Of a stretch of DNA of 64,000 nt, positions 54,036-64,000 are shown one piece after another; position 1 is the stretch's first letter; the number at the start of each line of letters is the position of its first letter. The translations under genes and the position numbers were made by a program. Source of the DNA: Lyophyllum atratum (Eukaryota; Basidiomycota; Agaricomycetes; Agaricales; Lyophyllaceae); contig JACGCN010000001.1 in NCBI GenBank assembly GCA_014905825.1, positions 1,116,001-1,180,000 of the forward strand, written 5' to 3'. Below the pieces are notes generated by a model. That model did no database searches. It saw nothing but the letters and a program-made list of their open reading frames with translations, and was not told the origin of the DNA.

Positions 54036-54112
54036 GAGGGAGGAGGGGGAGGAGGACAGGGCAGTGTCATCTCAACCGGGCCAACCCAAATTTTAAACCT
54101 CGTGGGAAGCAC
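54036..54112. promoter_or_regulatory. 77-bp shared divergent promoter
   Basis: Start codons of the RhoGEF (minus) and methyltransferase (plus) genes are only 77 bp apart. Any core promoter elements must overlap or lie within transcribed sequence. Confidence 0.6.
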
Positions 54113-54959
54113 ATGTTCTCTCCTGCTCACTCAACGAAACACATCTCACTACTTCATTATCCCTTTGCTGACTCCACATTCCACCTCGCCCAGCTCGACG
54201 ATGGCGTCTCCAACGGCACCGCTCTCTGGCTCGGTGCCAGTGTCTCTCTGTCTACCTCGCCAGCATTCATCATCGGCTCAATCCCCGATCCGGATGCCTC
54301 CGAGGCTCGTGGAGCTTGGGAGCGGCATTGGCCTGACTGCGTGCGCTCTCTGTCCTTCCACAGCACGTCTGCTTCTCCTGATGCTCAATTACTTAAAAGC
54401 CTCGCGATGAGCTCCTTGGGATGGGATGTTGTCGCCACTGATATCCCTCATGTCATATCAAGTGTCCTGGCTGACAACATCGAGAACAACCTGCAACGGC
54501 TACCTGCTGCTTCTGGAACAATAAACGTCCGTGAACTGGACTGGAACATATTACCAGATCATTGGACTTGGGACAACGCTGCCGTCATCGCTTCTCAATC
54601 ACCACCATCATCCGACAACAATAGCGCCCTTCTAAGCCCACCATTCGACGTCATTTGCTCAGCCGACACGGTTTACACGCCTGCTCTCGTTGAGCCCCTT
54701 CTTCGTACTCTCCACGCGCTCTGCACGTTGTCGCTAGCCGCATCTAGTCTCCGCACGCGCTCCGCCTGTGTATCTCTGCATTGAACGCCGCGACCCTGCT
54801 CTGGTCGATCGCGTCCTGGCAGACGCACACAATACCTGGGGCTTCAATGTGGAACGCATACCCCATCGAAAGCTGACCAAGGTCATGGATAAGGCAGGGA
54901 TCAAATGGCCCAAGGAGGAGTGGGAAGGTGTTGAAATATGGAAGTTCACCTTGCCCTGA
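54113..54959 (+). CDS. METTL21-type protein-lysine methyltransferase (Methyltransf_16)
   Basis: The start is MFSPAHSTKHISLLHYPFAD at 54113, with DDGVSNGTALWLGA before the SAM-binding motif I PRLVELGSGIGLTA. Then come SLGWDVVATDIPHVISSVL (motif post-I), NVRELDW, PPFDVICSADTVYTPALVEP and a C-terminal CIERRDPALVDRVLADAHNT. This is the family that methylates lysines on translation factors and chaperones. The parts are in different frames: a change is needed at about 54236-54262 (between WLGA and the GSGIG motif) and again at 54748-54751 before PVYLCIERRD. No intron of usable size explains them. The intron near 54349-54413 is approximate. Stop at 54959. Confidence 0.82.
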
Positions 54960-55347
54960 GAATGAGCCTCGTACACATGCATATGCCACACGACCTTAGC
55001 GACATTCCCTTGTCGATTCATGTTCGTCCACGGACGTCCGTCGTAGACACATGAGAATGGTCGATAGGGTCATCACGGGCAGCAAGTATTGCATACGGCG
55101 GCAAGTTGGTCATTAGGTGTAGTTGAATCTGAATTTCATGTAAAAACCGTCCTATCATAAGTCGTCTCTCCCCATGAAGTGCCCATCCGTCCAAGGCAGC
55201 GGTCTGACCCGCGGGTCCCGTCTTTACCATGCCGCTGGGCGCCATGTGCTGGTGACGGGTGTGCGTGAATATTAGAATGGCTCGAAGTCTGGAAAACAGG
55301 TCGGGATCGAGCTTGCCGCAAGAATAAGTACGAAGCACGCTTACTGT
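54960..55347. other. intergenic, 3' sides of methyltransferase and EF-hand-like genes
   Basis: A minus-strand frame of 106 codons (55018-55338) has no recognisable domain and no clear splice partner. This is convergent 3' UTR sequence as far as I can see. Confidence 0.4.
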
Positions 55348-56041
55348 TTACGACGGCACATTCGAGGTATCGTCCATATCGACCTCGACCTCTTCTCTTC
55401 TCGTCGCCACCAGCTTCAGCGTCCGATCAAAGCCATGATTCGACTGAATAATTCTGATGAGCCAATGGCCATGCATCCACAGGTGCACACTATGTTCAGC
55501 ACTCACCAAATCTCGCCACGTCTCTTCTTCGTCGTTTTCGGTCTGCAACTGATATATCTGCAGGAACCCTTTGAACCTTCAGCCAAGCAGATTAGATCAT
55601 TGCAGGGCGGGTGGACGTCGAAGCCACCTACGTCAGGCCACCATCGTCAGTGACATCGAGAAACTCAATAAGCTCGTCTTTCGTCTCCTGTGAAAAGGGC
55701 GCGCCATTTGTGTCTTGCGCCCAGGCATCGAGGCCTTGGGGCGACAAGGACGCATTGGGTGGCGGCTCGAGCAGTGCTACGCGTTTCTCGTCGCCAGAGG
55801 GCAGATTCTCCGGCTGCGGGATGCAGTACTTTGCGAATATGTGCTTTAGACAGATTTCCAGCTACAAGGATAGAATATTTGAATACAAGTGATATTCAGA
55901 TAGGGAGGCGCTTGCCTGATCTGAAATGCTGCCTTCGTTGTCGAGGAGCTGGACGCCAGTGTTTCTGCGGCCCTGTATGGAGGACGGCTCTGGGGTCTCT
56001 GGGCGTGGAGATCGCGCGCCCGCATCTAAGCCGTCGTACAT
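55348..56041 (-). CDS. conserved EF-hand-like fungal protein, function unknown
   Basis: Exons join in frame from MYDGLDAGARSPRPETPEPS (start 56041) through LEICLKHIFAKYCIPQPENL and GLDAWAQDTNGAPFSQETKD. The EF-hand-like loop ELIEFLDVTDDGGLTFKGFL follows, then QIYQLQTENDEEETWRDL and NHGFDRTLKLVATR. It ends at 55348 with DMDDTSNVPS. The helix-DVTDDGGLTFKGF-helix layout resembles one or two degenerate EF-hands. About 190 residues. I do not know a named member. Its start codon is 110 bp from that of prp28 on the other strand. Confidence 0.65.
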
Positions 56042-56151
56042 TATGGCTCGTCGTATGGTGGGTCGACGAAAAGCGCAAGGCGCACGTGGTTTTTCGAAAT
56101 AATATCTCAATCGGTCCGACTCCTTGGCGTCACGACTCATACGCTCCCGTC

Positions 56152-58943
56152 ATGGCAAACCGCTCACAACCACTCTCCATCGAGTCTTTGCTGCAAAAGC
56201 AGAAGGCTGAAAAGGAGGCTGCGTCCAAGGTAAGGCTTGTTCCATTTGTCAGCCGTGAAGGGCAAGCTGATGGTGAGCAGCCCAAATTTCTTTCTAAAGA
56301 GGAACGGGCAACTATTGCGATAGCACAACGTGCAAAGGAGATTCAGGAACAGAAGGCAAAGGAAGAGAGTTCTCGTAGAGACCGAGACGCACTAGAACGG
56401 GAGGCGGATGAGCTGAGACAGAGAGAGCGTGGTACAAGGGTCAGGTGGCCGGTATGGCGGTGGTGGTGGCGGCGGTCGATGTGAGCCCAGTTCCTAGTTT
56501 TCCAGACTACAGTACTGATACCTATTCTACAGATGAAGATAGGTACGCACACCCCGAACGTGATCGAGGCGACCGAGGCGACAGACACGGCCATGGTCGA
56601 CGGGACCGAGATGACAGGCGAGGAAACATGCGGCCTCCTCCTCCCCCGCCCCCCCAAGACGACCGCCGTGGGCCTAGAGAAGGCTACCAAAATGTCCCCA
56701 CTGGTCCCCGCGCAGACCGCAGCAAACCTGGCACCCCCGCACCTCCCGCCCCCACAACGTCTTCGCCCTCGCAACCTCCCGTCTCCAGTACGCTTCCCGA
56801 GCAGACTACGCCGTACGTTCCGCCGATGACAGACACGGATCTGACTGCAATCCGCTCGCGCTACCTCGGGGTGGACAAGAAGAAGCGCAAAATACGGAAG
56901 ATGAACGACCGCAAGTTCGTATTTGACTGGGACTGCGCAGGACGACACTTTTGCAGAGGACTCTCCCGTTGCGGTCGGGAGCAACCGCCAGGGCGCACAA
57001 GTGATGTTTGGGAGGGGCCGTCTGGCGGGCATGGACGACGGAGGAGGGAGTGGGCCGCGCAAGGCGAGCGGGGCGGAGAGCCATCTCGCGGATGCGTTGG
57101 AGAGAAGGATGGCGGCAAAGTCAGGGCTGGATGAGAGGCATTGGACGGAGAAGCCTTTGGATGAGATGAAGGAACGAGATTGGAGGATTTTTAGGGAGGA
57201 TTTCAGTATTTCTGCTAGAGGTATGCCTCCTCGTGTTTTTCATGTCTGCATCCTAACACTGTTCCAGGCGGTGGAATTCCTCACCCCCTCCGCTCATGGG
57301 CGGAGTCTACCATTCCCTCGACTATCTTGGAATGTATCGAAAAGATTGGTTATAAGGAACCGTCCCCCATCCAACGGCAAGCGATTCCTATTGGTCTCCA
57401 GAACCGCGACATCATTGGTATCGCAGAGACAGGTACTAATATTACATTCTCATTCGCAGCCGTCGGTCCGTTAACCTATTTCAGGTTCCGGCAAAACCGC
57501 CGCGTTCGTGATTCCGATGCTGGCGTTTATCTCAAACCTAGCGCCGTTTACCGACGATAACCGACATTTAGGTCCTTATTCGCTGATCCTTGCGCCTACA
57601 CGTGAGTTGGCTCAGCAGATTGAGAGCGAAGCACGAAAGTTTGCATCACCACTTGGGTTTAAATGCGTCTCCATTGTCGGAGGAGTAAGGTGTTTATCTT
57701 TACTAATAAACATGATCTGACATTACGTGTAGCGAGCGGTCGAGGAGCAGCAATTCAATCTACGCGAAGGAGCCGAAATAATCATTGCGACGCCAGGTCG
57801 GCTTCGTGACGTTATTGAGCGACATGTGCTGGTGCTATCCCAGTGCCGGTACGTGGTTATGGACGAAGCGGACCGAATGGTGCACCTCGGATTCGAGACA
57901 GATCTGACGTTTATCCTGGATGCGCTTCCGAGCGAGACGATGCAGGGCGAAGACCTGGGTGAACAAATGGATGTGGACGGAGAGACGATGATAAAGAAGG
58001 GCCGGACGCGGGTGACGACATTGTTCTCAGCGACGATGCCAGGTGCAGTCGAGCGGTTGGCGCGCAAGTATCTGAGGAAGCCGGCAGTGATTACAATCGG
58101 TGAGGCCGGCCGGGCAGTTGACACTGTCGAGCAAAGGGTCGAGTTCGTTAGCGGAGATGAAAAGAAGAAGTGGGTCATTTTTATGTTGTCGGGGATCTAC
58201 GCTGATGACCATGGGTGACAGACAAAAACTACTGGAGATCCTCAACAGTGGGCAGTATGCATCACCGATTATCGTGTTTGTCAATCAAAAGAAGACTGCA
58301 GACATGGTGGCAAAAGACCTCTCACGTGCTGGGTGTAGTTGTGTTGTGTGGACTTGTGGTCAAGTGGGCTAACGGGACACGTTTGCAGTGGAACGCGGCA
58401 ACGCTACATTCAGGGAAGAACCAAGAGCAGCGAGAGGCATCCCTGCAATCACTGAGGAACGGAGAGAGTGACGTGCTTGTTGCGACTGACTTGGCAGGAC
58501 GAGGTATCGACGTGCAGGATGTGTCCTTGGTGATCAACTTCCAGATGGCGAACACGATCGAGGCGTATGTGCACCGTATTGGTGAGTGGGAAGTTCGGTG
58601 CGGGAGTGACCATGTGCTGATTTGATATATAGGGCGGACTGGGCGTGCCGGGAAACTGGGGACCGCGATAACGTTCCTGACGAACGATGACGATGAAGTC
58701 ATGTGGGTGTATCTCGCGAGCTGTTTGTTTATCGGATTCTGACGGATTTATCTGATGGCAGGTACGACCTGAAGCAAGGTAAGGATTTGAAATAAGCGTG
58801 TTGTAGTGGTGCTGACGGAATGTATAGAAATATCGAAGAGCCCTGTATCGAAGGTGCCGATGGAGCTTGCGAAGCACGAGTCGGCGCAACACAGGGTGTC
58901 GCGGGAGATGAAGCGGAAACGAGAGGCAGATGATGTTGGGTAG
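56152..58943 (+). CDS. prp28: DEAD-box splicing helicase Prp28 (U5 snRNP 100 kDa)
   Basis: The start [20 protein letters not shown] is at 56152. The N-terminus [20 protein letters not shown] and [20 protein letters not shown] are specific to Prp28, which swaps U1 for U6 at the 5' splice site. The helicase core is complete: [20 protein letters not shown] (Q motif), [54 protein letters not shown] and [11 protein letters not shown]. The stop is at 58943. Frame breaks of one base are needed at about 56433-56437 (before a GGRYGGGG run) and at 56934 (FDWD then AQDDTFAED). The junction at 58333-58387 is also unclear. Essential in yeast, so sequence error is likely. Confidence 0.93.
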
Positions 58944-59170
58944 AATAGTGGATCATGTATTAGCTCCAAGTGGGGTGTCGGGCCGAGTGGCTCGGCAGCG
59001 CCGGCTGTGGAATCGGGGGTTGACATATGAACAGTGACCGGCATGACCAGCACCGTCTTTGTCATTCTCCTTGTAGAGTCTCAATGACGGGCAGATCTCG
59101 AGTAGAATGCGACGACCATCACTCTGTAATCCACCGTTCTCTCGCACACAGCACACACGTCCTCCTCGCA

Positions 59171-61360
59171 ATGCCCTCCTCCTCCCCAACAACAAAGCAC
59201 GGCCCACTCCACGACCTCAAGCGCTTTCTCAACCACCACATCCCCCACCCCGACTCCCCACCACCCCGTGAGCGCCTCTTCCGCAAGGACAACCGCTCCA
59301 TCAAGCAGAGCAAGGACCGACCCGACGACATACACACCGCCTCCATCTCCCCGCCCTCACCCGACCCCTTCCCCGCAGCACCCCCTCCCACCACCTCCTC
59401 CTCGCCCCCAAAGGCCACCCCCTCCCCCCGCGTGCCCCCAAACCACACTCTCTCCCTCCGCGATGCCACCCAGGTCCACCTCTCTAAAAAGTACGGCAAG
59501 CTCGGCCGTGTTCTCGGAAGCGGTGCTGGAGGCACTGTCCGCCTCATCAAATCCAGCAGCAAGAGTGGTGGTGTAATATACGCAGTCAAGGAGTTCAGGC
59601 CACGGCGTGGCGGAGAGAGCGAGAAGGAATATCAGAAAAAGGTCACCGCCGAGTTTTGTGTTGGATCCACCCTCAAACACACAAATATCATCGAAACCGT
59701 CGATATCGTCTCGGACCATGGGCTCTACTACGAAGTGAGCCTTGAATATATGGCTAATGGGAGAGTCCTTGATTTTTTTGGATTTCCTTCTAGGTCATGG
59801 AGTACGCTCCATTCGATCTCTTTAGCGTTGTCATGTCCGGCAAGATGTGCCGCCCCGAGATCTACTGTGTCTTTCGCCAAATCTGTGACGGTGTCGAGTA
59901 TCTCCACGAAATGGGCCTCGCACATCGTGATCTCAAGCTCGACAACTGTGTCATGACCAAGGACAATGTCGTCAAGCTCATCGATTTTGGCACTGCCACT
60001 GTCTTTCATTATCCTGGCAAAGCCCACACTCCCGCTACTGGTATCGTTGGCAGCGACCCTTATCTTGCCCCAGGAGGTTCTCAGCAAGGATTCCTACGAT
60101 CCCAGAAAGACTGACGTCTGGAGCGTCGCTATTATATTTATGTGCATGGTCCTCAGGCGCTTCCCTTGGAAAATCCCCGACCCCAAGACCGACCCGAGCT
60201 TCAGGGCCTTCGTCCAAGCCCACCCTGACTTGTCACTTAAGCCTGAACCCAAGCCCGCCAAGGGTCGGGATTCGGATCGGGAGGATGACACACCCAAACA
60301 GCAGCCTCAGCGAGGGGCTACTTTGCCTCCCTCCCTGTCCTCAACGCGGAAACCACCGATACGAGAGCGCGCATCGAGCACTGGGACGACCCACGCCGAC
60401 GAGGAGGGCTCTTCGAGTACAACGAGCAACTCGTCAGAAACCACATCCATCCTCACTTCTGCTTCTACCGAGTCAACTGCCATCACGGATCCACCTTCCC
60501 GCCTGGCCAGTGGCTCACATGGCTTTCCATCCGCATCGGGCTCACCCCTGACAACACCCACCGGCGCGACCGCGGAGGAGCGCAAGGAACATTTTCGGCA
60601 GTCACTGCAGAATGGCAAGTTCCACACGCACAGTATGGCGACGCTCCCTATCATGGGCAGCAACAATTTGTTGCATTCTGAGAGCCCGGGGGAGATGGAT
60701 CCCTCTGTGCTGCAGTTTGCTCGCCCTGGACAGTCCACAGAATCCCTCCCGAGCCCAATAGTGAACCAGCGCCTCGGCGACGAGCTGGTGACTCCTCCAC
60801 GCACTGGCTCAAATCGAGTGAGAGCGTCCACCTTTACAGCTGCGCTGACAGAGGACAGCGAGGCTCTCATCACCAGCCCGATACCGCGCTTGGTCGTCGA
60901 GTCGTCACCTACGCCGTCGCCTGGTCCCTCGCCGACCCCGCTAGCGCATTCGCCCGAGCAAAAGAAGCGACAACGCACGGATAGCGTCGCGACTTACCAT
61001 GGCGGAGGTGCCGAATCGATATTCCGGCTGCTTGCCGCGCGAGACGCGGCCTGCTCTGCGGCGCATGCTCTTTGTCGAGCCGTCAGTCTCGATGTACACT
61101 CACAGACTTGCTCAAGGGCAAGGCAAGACCAGCGGGACTCCTCTGCGGATGCGATATGTCCGCGCACCATCACCGCTCCGAGACGACGCCACATGCGCAT
61201 TGTGTAGACCATGATGACTGTGATCCAGGAAGACGAGGACGACGGCGATGAATGGATCAAGAGTATTGTGTCGTGTTCGATGCCCGGTGCCGGGGCAGAG
61301 CATGTGCATATAAAGGTCGAAGAGGACGAAAAGAAGACGGGCAAGAGGAGGTTTTTCTAG
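59171..61360 (+). CDS. Hal4/Sat4-like (NPR/HAL5 family) Ser/Thr protein kinase
   Basis: The start is [20 protein letters not shown] at 59171. The kinase domain contains [20 protein letters not shown], the lysine in [24 protein letters not shown], the HRD loop [31 protein letters not shown] and [21 protein letters not shown] long Ser/Pro-rich insert follows, then family tail segments [28 protein letters not shown] and [10 protein letters not shown]. It ends TGKRRFF at 61360. Hal4/Hal5-type kinases stabilise potassium and nutrient transporters at the membrane. One-base frame corrections are needed at about 60074 (in APE), 61032, 61089 and 61228. An intron at 59734-59793 is in frame. Confidence 0.88.
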
Positions 61361-62371
61361 CCTGACCTCGGTATGTCCTGGCCATCTTCTGATTCGTCTT
61401 GTCGCCATGCGAGACACTACGCCCACCATCCATGCCGTAACGACCATTTCAATATATCTATCTTTCCTGATTCGTTCCTATCTATATTATTCCTTCCGCG
61501 CGTAGATATGTCATTTATTCTTCTTCGTTCTTCTTCGCCTGCTTCTTCCCACCTTTCTGCTTCTTCATGACACCTCAACGTCTTGTGTGTTGCGTGGTGT
61601 GTCGTCCGCGATCGTGCACTTCCAACGGACTCTGGCGGATAACTCAAAACACACCCTTTCCTATCATGCCATGTCCATTACCTCCCCATCCCCGCCCCTG
61701 CTCGGGATATGTATGTTGTTCTCACCATGACCCCGCCACGTTTAGAGAAATCAGCACTGTACTAATCTTTCCCTTCCGTATTCTATTTTTCCTTATCCTC
61801 ATCTATGCCGACTATGTACTGATGGATGGAAAAATATACATACTTGACCCAGATAGTGTCAGCTCGCCACGGACAGGACCGGGAATGGCGGTAGGACGAA
61901 ACGGAGATGTGCACATGGTCGTCCGTTCCGGTACCAAAAACATATGTACACAGTCAGAGACGATTATACCGGCATAGGCGGCCGTGAGCACGCATTAACG
62001 TTGTCATTCCCTGACGGACCCCCTCAAAAATTGCAACCCCAGAATCAGAGGAAGCTTCCAAGTAGCATTATGTGATTGTAGTGTGTACAATAGAACTGTC
62101 TACTGACGATAGCACAAGTTCCCCCACAGTGTGGCTCATTTTTTAGAGTCCCGATGTATCTTTGGCGCGTTTCCAGACGCTTCCCTGGAAGTAGGGACTT
62201 ACGCAAGAAGGCCGGCATCATATTCGTTCTTCCCGCCGAGACAAAAATATTACCATGCACGAATATCGTACACAGGCTCACTCTTATCGGAGGGGAAAAA
62301 TACATCCGCATCAGCATGCGTGAATAAGCACTACAAAGTTACACTACAAGGTGTCTAAAATTATCTACGTA
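61361..62371. other. convergent intergenic region between kinase and yos9 genes
   Basis: About 1 kb lies between two stop codons facing each other. The frame at 61567-61977 is without motifs. I see no RNA gene or mobile-element trace. It probably holds two 3' UTRs. Confidence 0.45.
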
Positions 62372-64000
62372 TCACAACTCCTCATGCCATGTCTGTTTCT
62401 TATTCTTCTTCGCCTGCGCTTGTTCCTTCTCCGTCCTTTTATCCCCTTTGTTATTTTTTCCCGCCACAGGTTTGTCAGATTTAGGTTTAATATCGTACCC
62501 AGCCCCGCGTAGCGCCTCCGTAAGCTTTGCCACCGCATCCTGTTGGCCGTCCGTCAAGTCAATCTCTTCCACGATCTCAAATACCACGCCATCCTTGTCG
62601 GAGAAATCTTCCAGCGCCACCTTCTTTGCATCCCCGCCACCTATGATCGCCTCGAGCGTCTTGCGCAGTAACTCACTGTAGGTCTTATCCTTAACCTCCA
62701 GACCGTCCACCTTGACGTGTGCCTCCATCTTGGGAACAGGTGCAGGCATAATCGGCTTGCGCCGCAGGACCTTGACGTGGTCCTCCCGGTCAGGAACGCG
62801 GGCGTGTGCCTCCGCGGTACCAGCAGGGGGTTCCGTGTCGACGATCTCGCGGCATCGGATCTGGTGCTCCTCCCCTGTGTCGTGACGGGACTTGAAGCCG
62901 GGCTCGCTACAAAGTCGCGGGGTATTTATGACCAGGACATAGGAGCAGGTCTTGGCTTCCTTGACGAAGAGAATTGTGTCCGTCATAGTCATCGAACAGT
63001 GGAACTGATTCAAAGAAAAATCAGACCACAACACTTGAGGCCAAGGTAAGATGACCCTACCTGAATCTCGGTTTCGCGCCTTCTTCCCGTCTTGTCGCAC
63101 AAGGTCCCATCACTCCATCGTTGGACAAGATAGCGGGACCCAGCAGTGCGCGCAAGCTCGAGGTTCGCTGCTTGCGCGTTCTGCTCGGCGACCGATAAGT
63201 CCGCACCCGGTTTCGGTGCCTTCCCCAACGAGTAGGCCTCCCACTGAGGTGCATGTTAATTGATTCGAAATCATGGAATCGAATGAGGACTAACATCGGT
63301 GTCTTCTTGTGGTGGTCTGTGTCCACCTGGTAGGAATAATTAATTAGTCAAATCAATCAAAACGACCCTTTGCGGTCCAGAACGTAGAAACATCCATCCA
63401 ATGATATCGAGCCCATTGAGTTTTGAAACGAGGGATGGGAAGTGAATGGGAGCGATCGAGATGTGGTCCGGAAGAGGGCTCGCATTCGGTGGATGTGGAA
63501 GAGAAAAGACCTCCGCTCCATAGAAAGAACCGCGCCAAGGGAAGAAGGGTGGAAAGAAATACTACCTGCAGAGTTGGACGCTTCCTTGAATTGCCGGATT
63601 TCTTCATCGTGACAGTACGAATAAGTAAACCAGCCTTGCCGATGCTTTAAACGTAAGGTTCAGTACCCGAGTTTGATATTCGAAACGAGAAAGGGACGCA
63701 CGTAAAGGCATGTTCCAGACAACGGCTGCAGGAGAGACCAGCTTCGTGAAGGGGTCGATTCAAAGTCAGATGTATCATCGTCGGGTACTGGAGGGACATT
63801 GTCCGCCGGTTTGGGTATTAGGCAGAGATAAGAATCGTTTGGGCCCATTTTCATTTTCTCCAGAGTATAGTTAGTTGCGGAAGGTGTAAATGATGGCTAG
63901 AAGCGTAGAGGTCAATATATGGGAAGTCATGAGTGCGGCGTGGTCGTCACTTGAGAGTGAGAGATGCCGTCATGGACATCGCCGCTGTCGATTTCCTTTG
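62372..64000 (-). CDS. yos9: Yos9/OS-9 ERAD lectin, N-terminus cut by window edge
   Basis: The mannose-6-phosphate-receptor-homology (MRH) domain is spread over several exons. They read YTLEKMKMGPNDSYLCLIPK, SWSLLQPLSGTCLY, HRQGWFTYSYCHDEEIRQFK, EDTDWEAYSLGKAP, RYLVQRWSDGTLCDKTGRRR, FHCSMTMTDTILFVKEAKTC and YVLVINTPRLC. The Gln, Arg, Glu and Tyr positions used for mannose binding and the paired cysteines are visible. The protein binds trimmed N-glycans on misfolded ER proteins and hands them to Hrd1. The C-terminus is a charged helix region ending Lys-rich, NKKQTWHEEL at 62372, which resembles an HDEL-type ER retrieval signal. The exon with KEIDSGDVHDGISHSQ runs off the right edge, so about 80 N-terminal residues are missing. 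Confidence 0.9.

Noticed and set aside
58322..58400. A further frame break in prp28 at the intron before [10 protein letters not shown]
   Set aside because: An alternative donor about 15 bases downstream gives a frame-compatible join, so an indel is not required; left as uncertain.
60307..60978. Minus-strand frame of 223 codons
   Set aside because: Complement of the Ser/Pro-rich insert of the kinase; no start context or domain.

Overview
The window is nuclear DNA of a filamentous basidiomycete, most likely an Agaricomycete. Genes are densely packed on both strands and cut by many 45-60 nt GT-AG introns. The gene set is fungal: Rts1, Sec66, Nse1, a Zn2Cys6 regulator, a Hal4/Sat4-type kinase. 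Several proteins have the long Ser/Pro-rich disordered tails common in Agaricomycetes. I see no rRNA, tRNA, CRISPR array or intact transposon.

Layout from left to right: a Gfo/Idh/MocA oxidoreductase cut by the left edge (-); a small coiled-coil protein (-); a PIG-Y-like GPI-GlcNAc transferase subunit (+); an Sfi1-type centrin-binding protein (-); a Zn2Cys6 regulator (-); a secreted PhoD phosphatase (+) followed by a 191-bp tandem array copied from its last exon; cytosolic Hsp70 (-); the PP2A B56 subunit Rts1 (-); a Pro/Gln-rich orphan (+); mitochondrial citrate synthase (-); Sec66 (+); a USP7/Ubp15 deubiquitinase (-); an 8-kb gene for a giant disordered protein (+); phosphatidylserine synthase (+); Nse1 (+); a large AAA ATPase (-); phosphatidylinositol synthase (-); an Sso-type syntaxin (-); asparagine synthetase (+); a DH-PH RhoGEF (-); a METTL21-type methyltransferase (+); an EF-hand-like orphan (-); the DEAD-box splicing helicase Prp28 (+); a Hal4/Sat4-like kinase (+); and a Yos9/OS-9 ERAD lectin cut by the right edge (-).

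These are mostly housekeeping genes with no single pathway. There is a mild secretory and membrane-lipid theme: PIG-Y, Sec66, PS synthase, PI synthase, syntaxin and Yos9. Many neighbours are divergent pairs sharing very short promoters, for example 77 bp between the RhoGEF and methyltransferase start codons.

Two things stand out. First, the last exon plus 3' UTR of the PhoD gene is present four times in tandem (about 14231-14995). Every copy keeps a splice acceptor, an open frame and a stop codon, so the array could act as alternative terminal exons. Second, many conserved genes cannot be read through without single-base frame corrections, densest at 53.6-61.3 kb. Because essential genes such as prp28 are affected, residual sequencing indels are the simplest explanation. 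Gene ends given here span those breaks.
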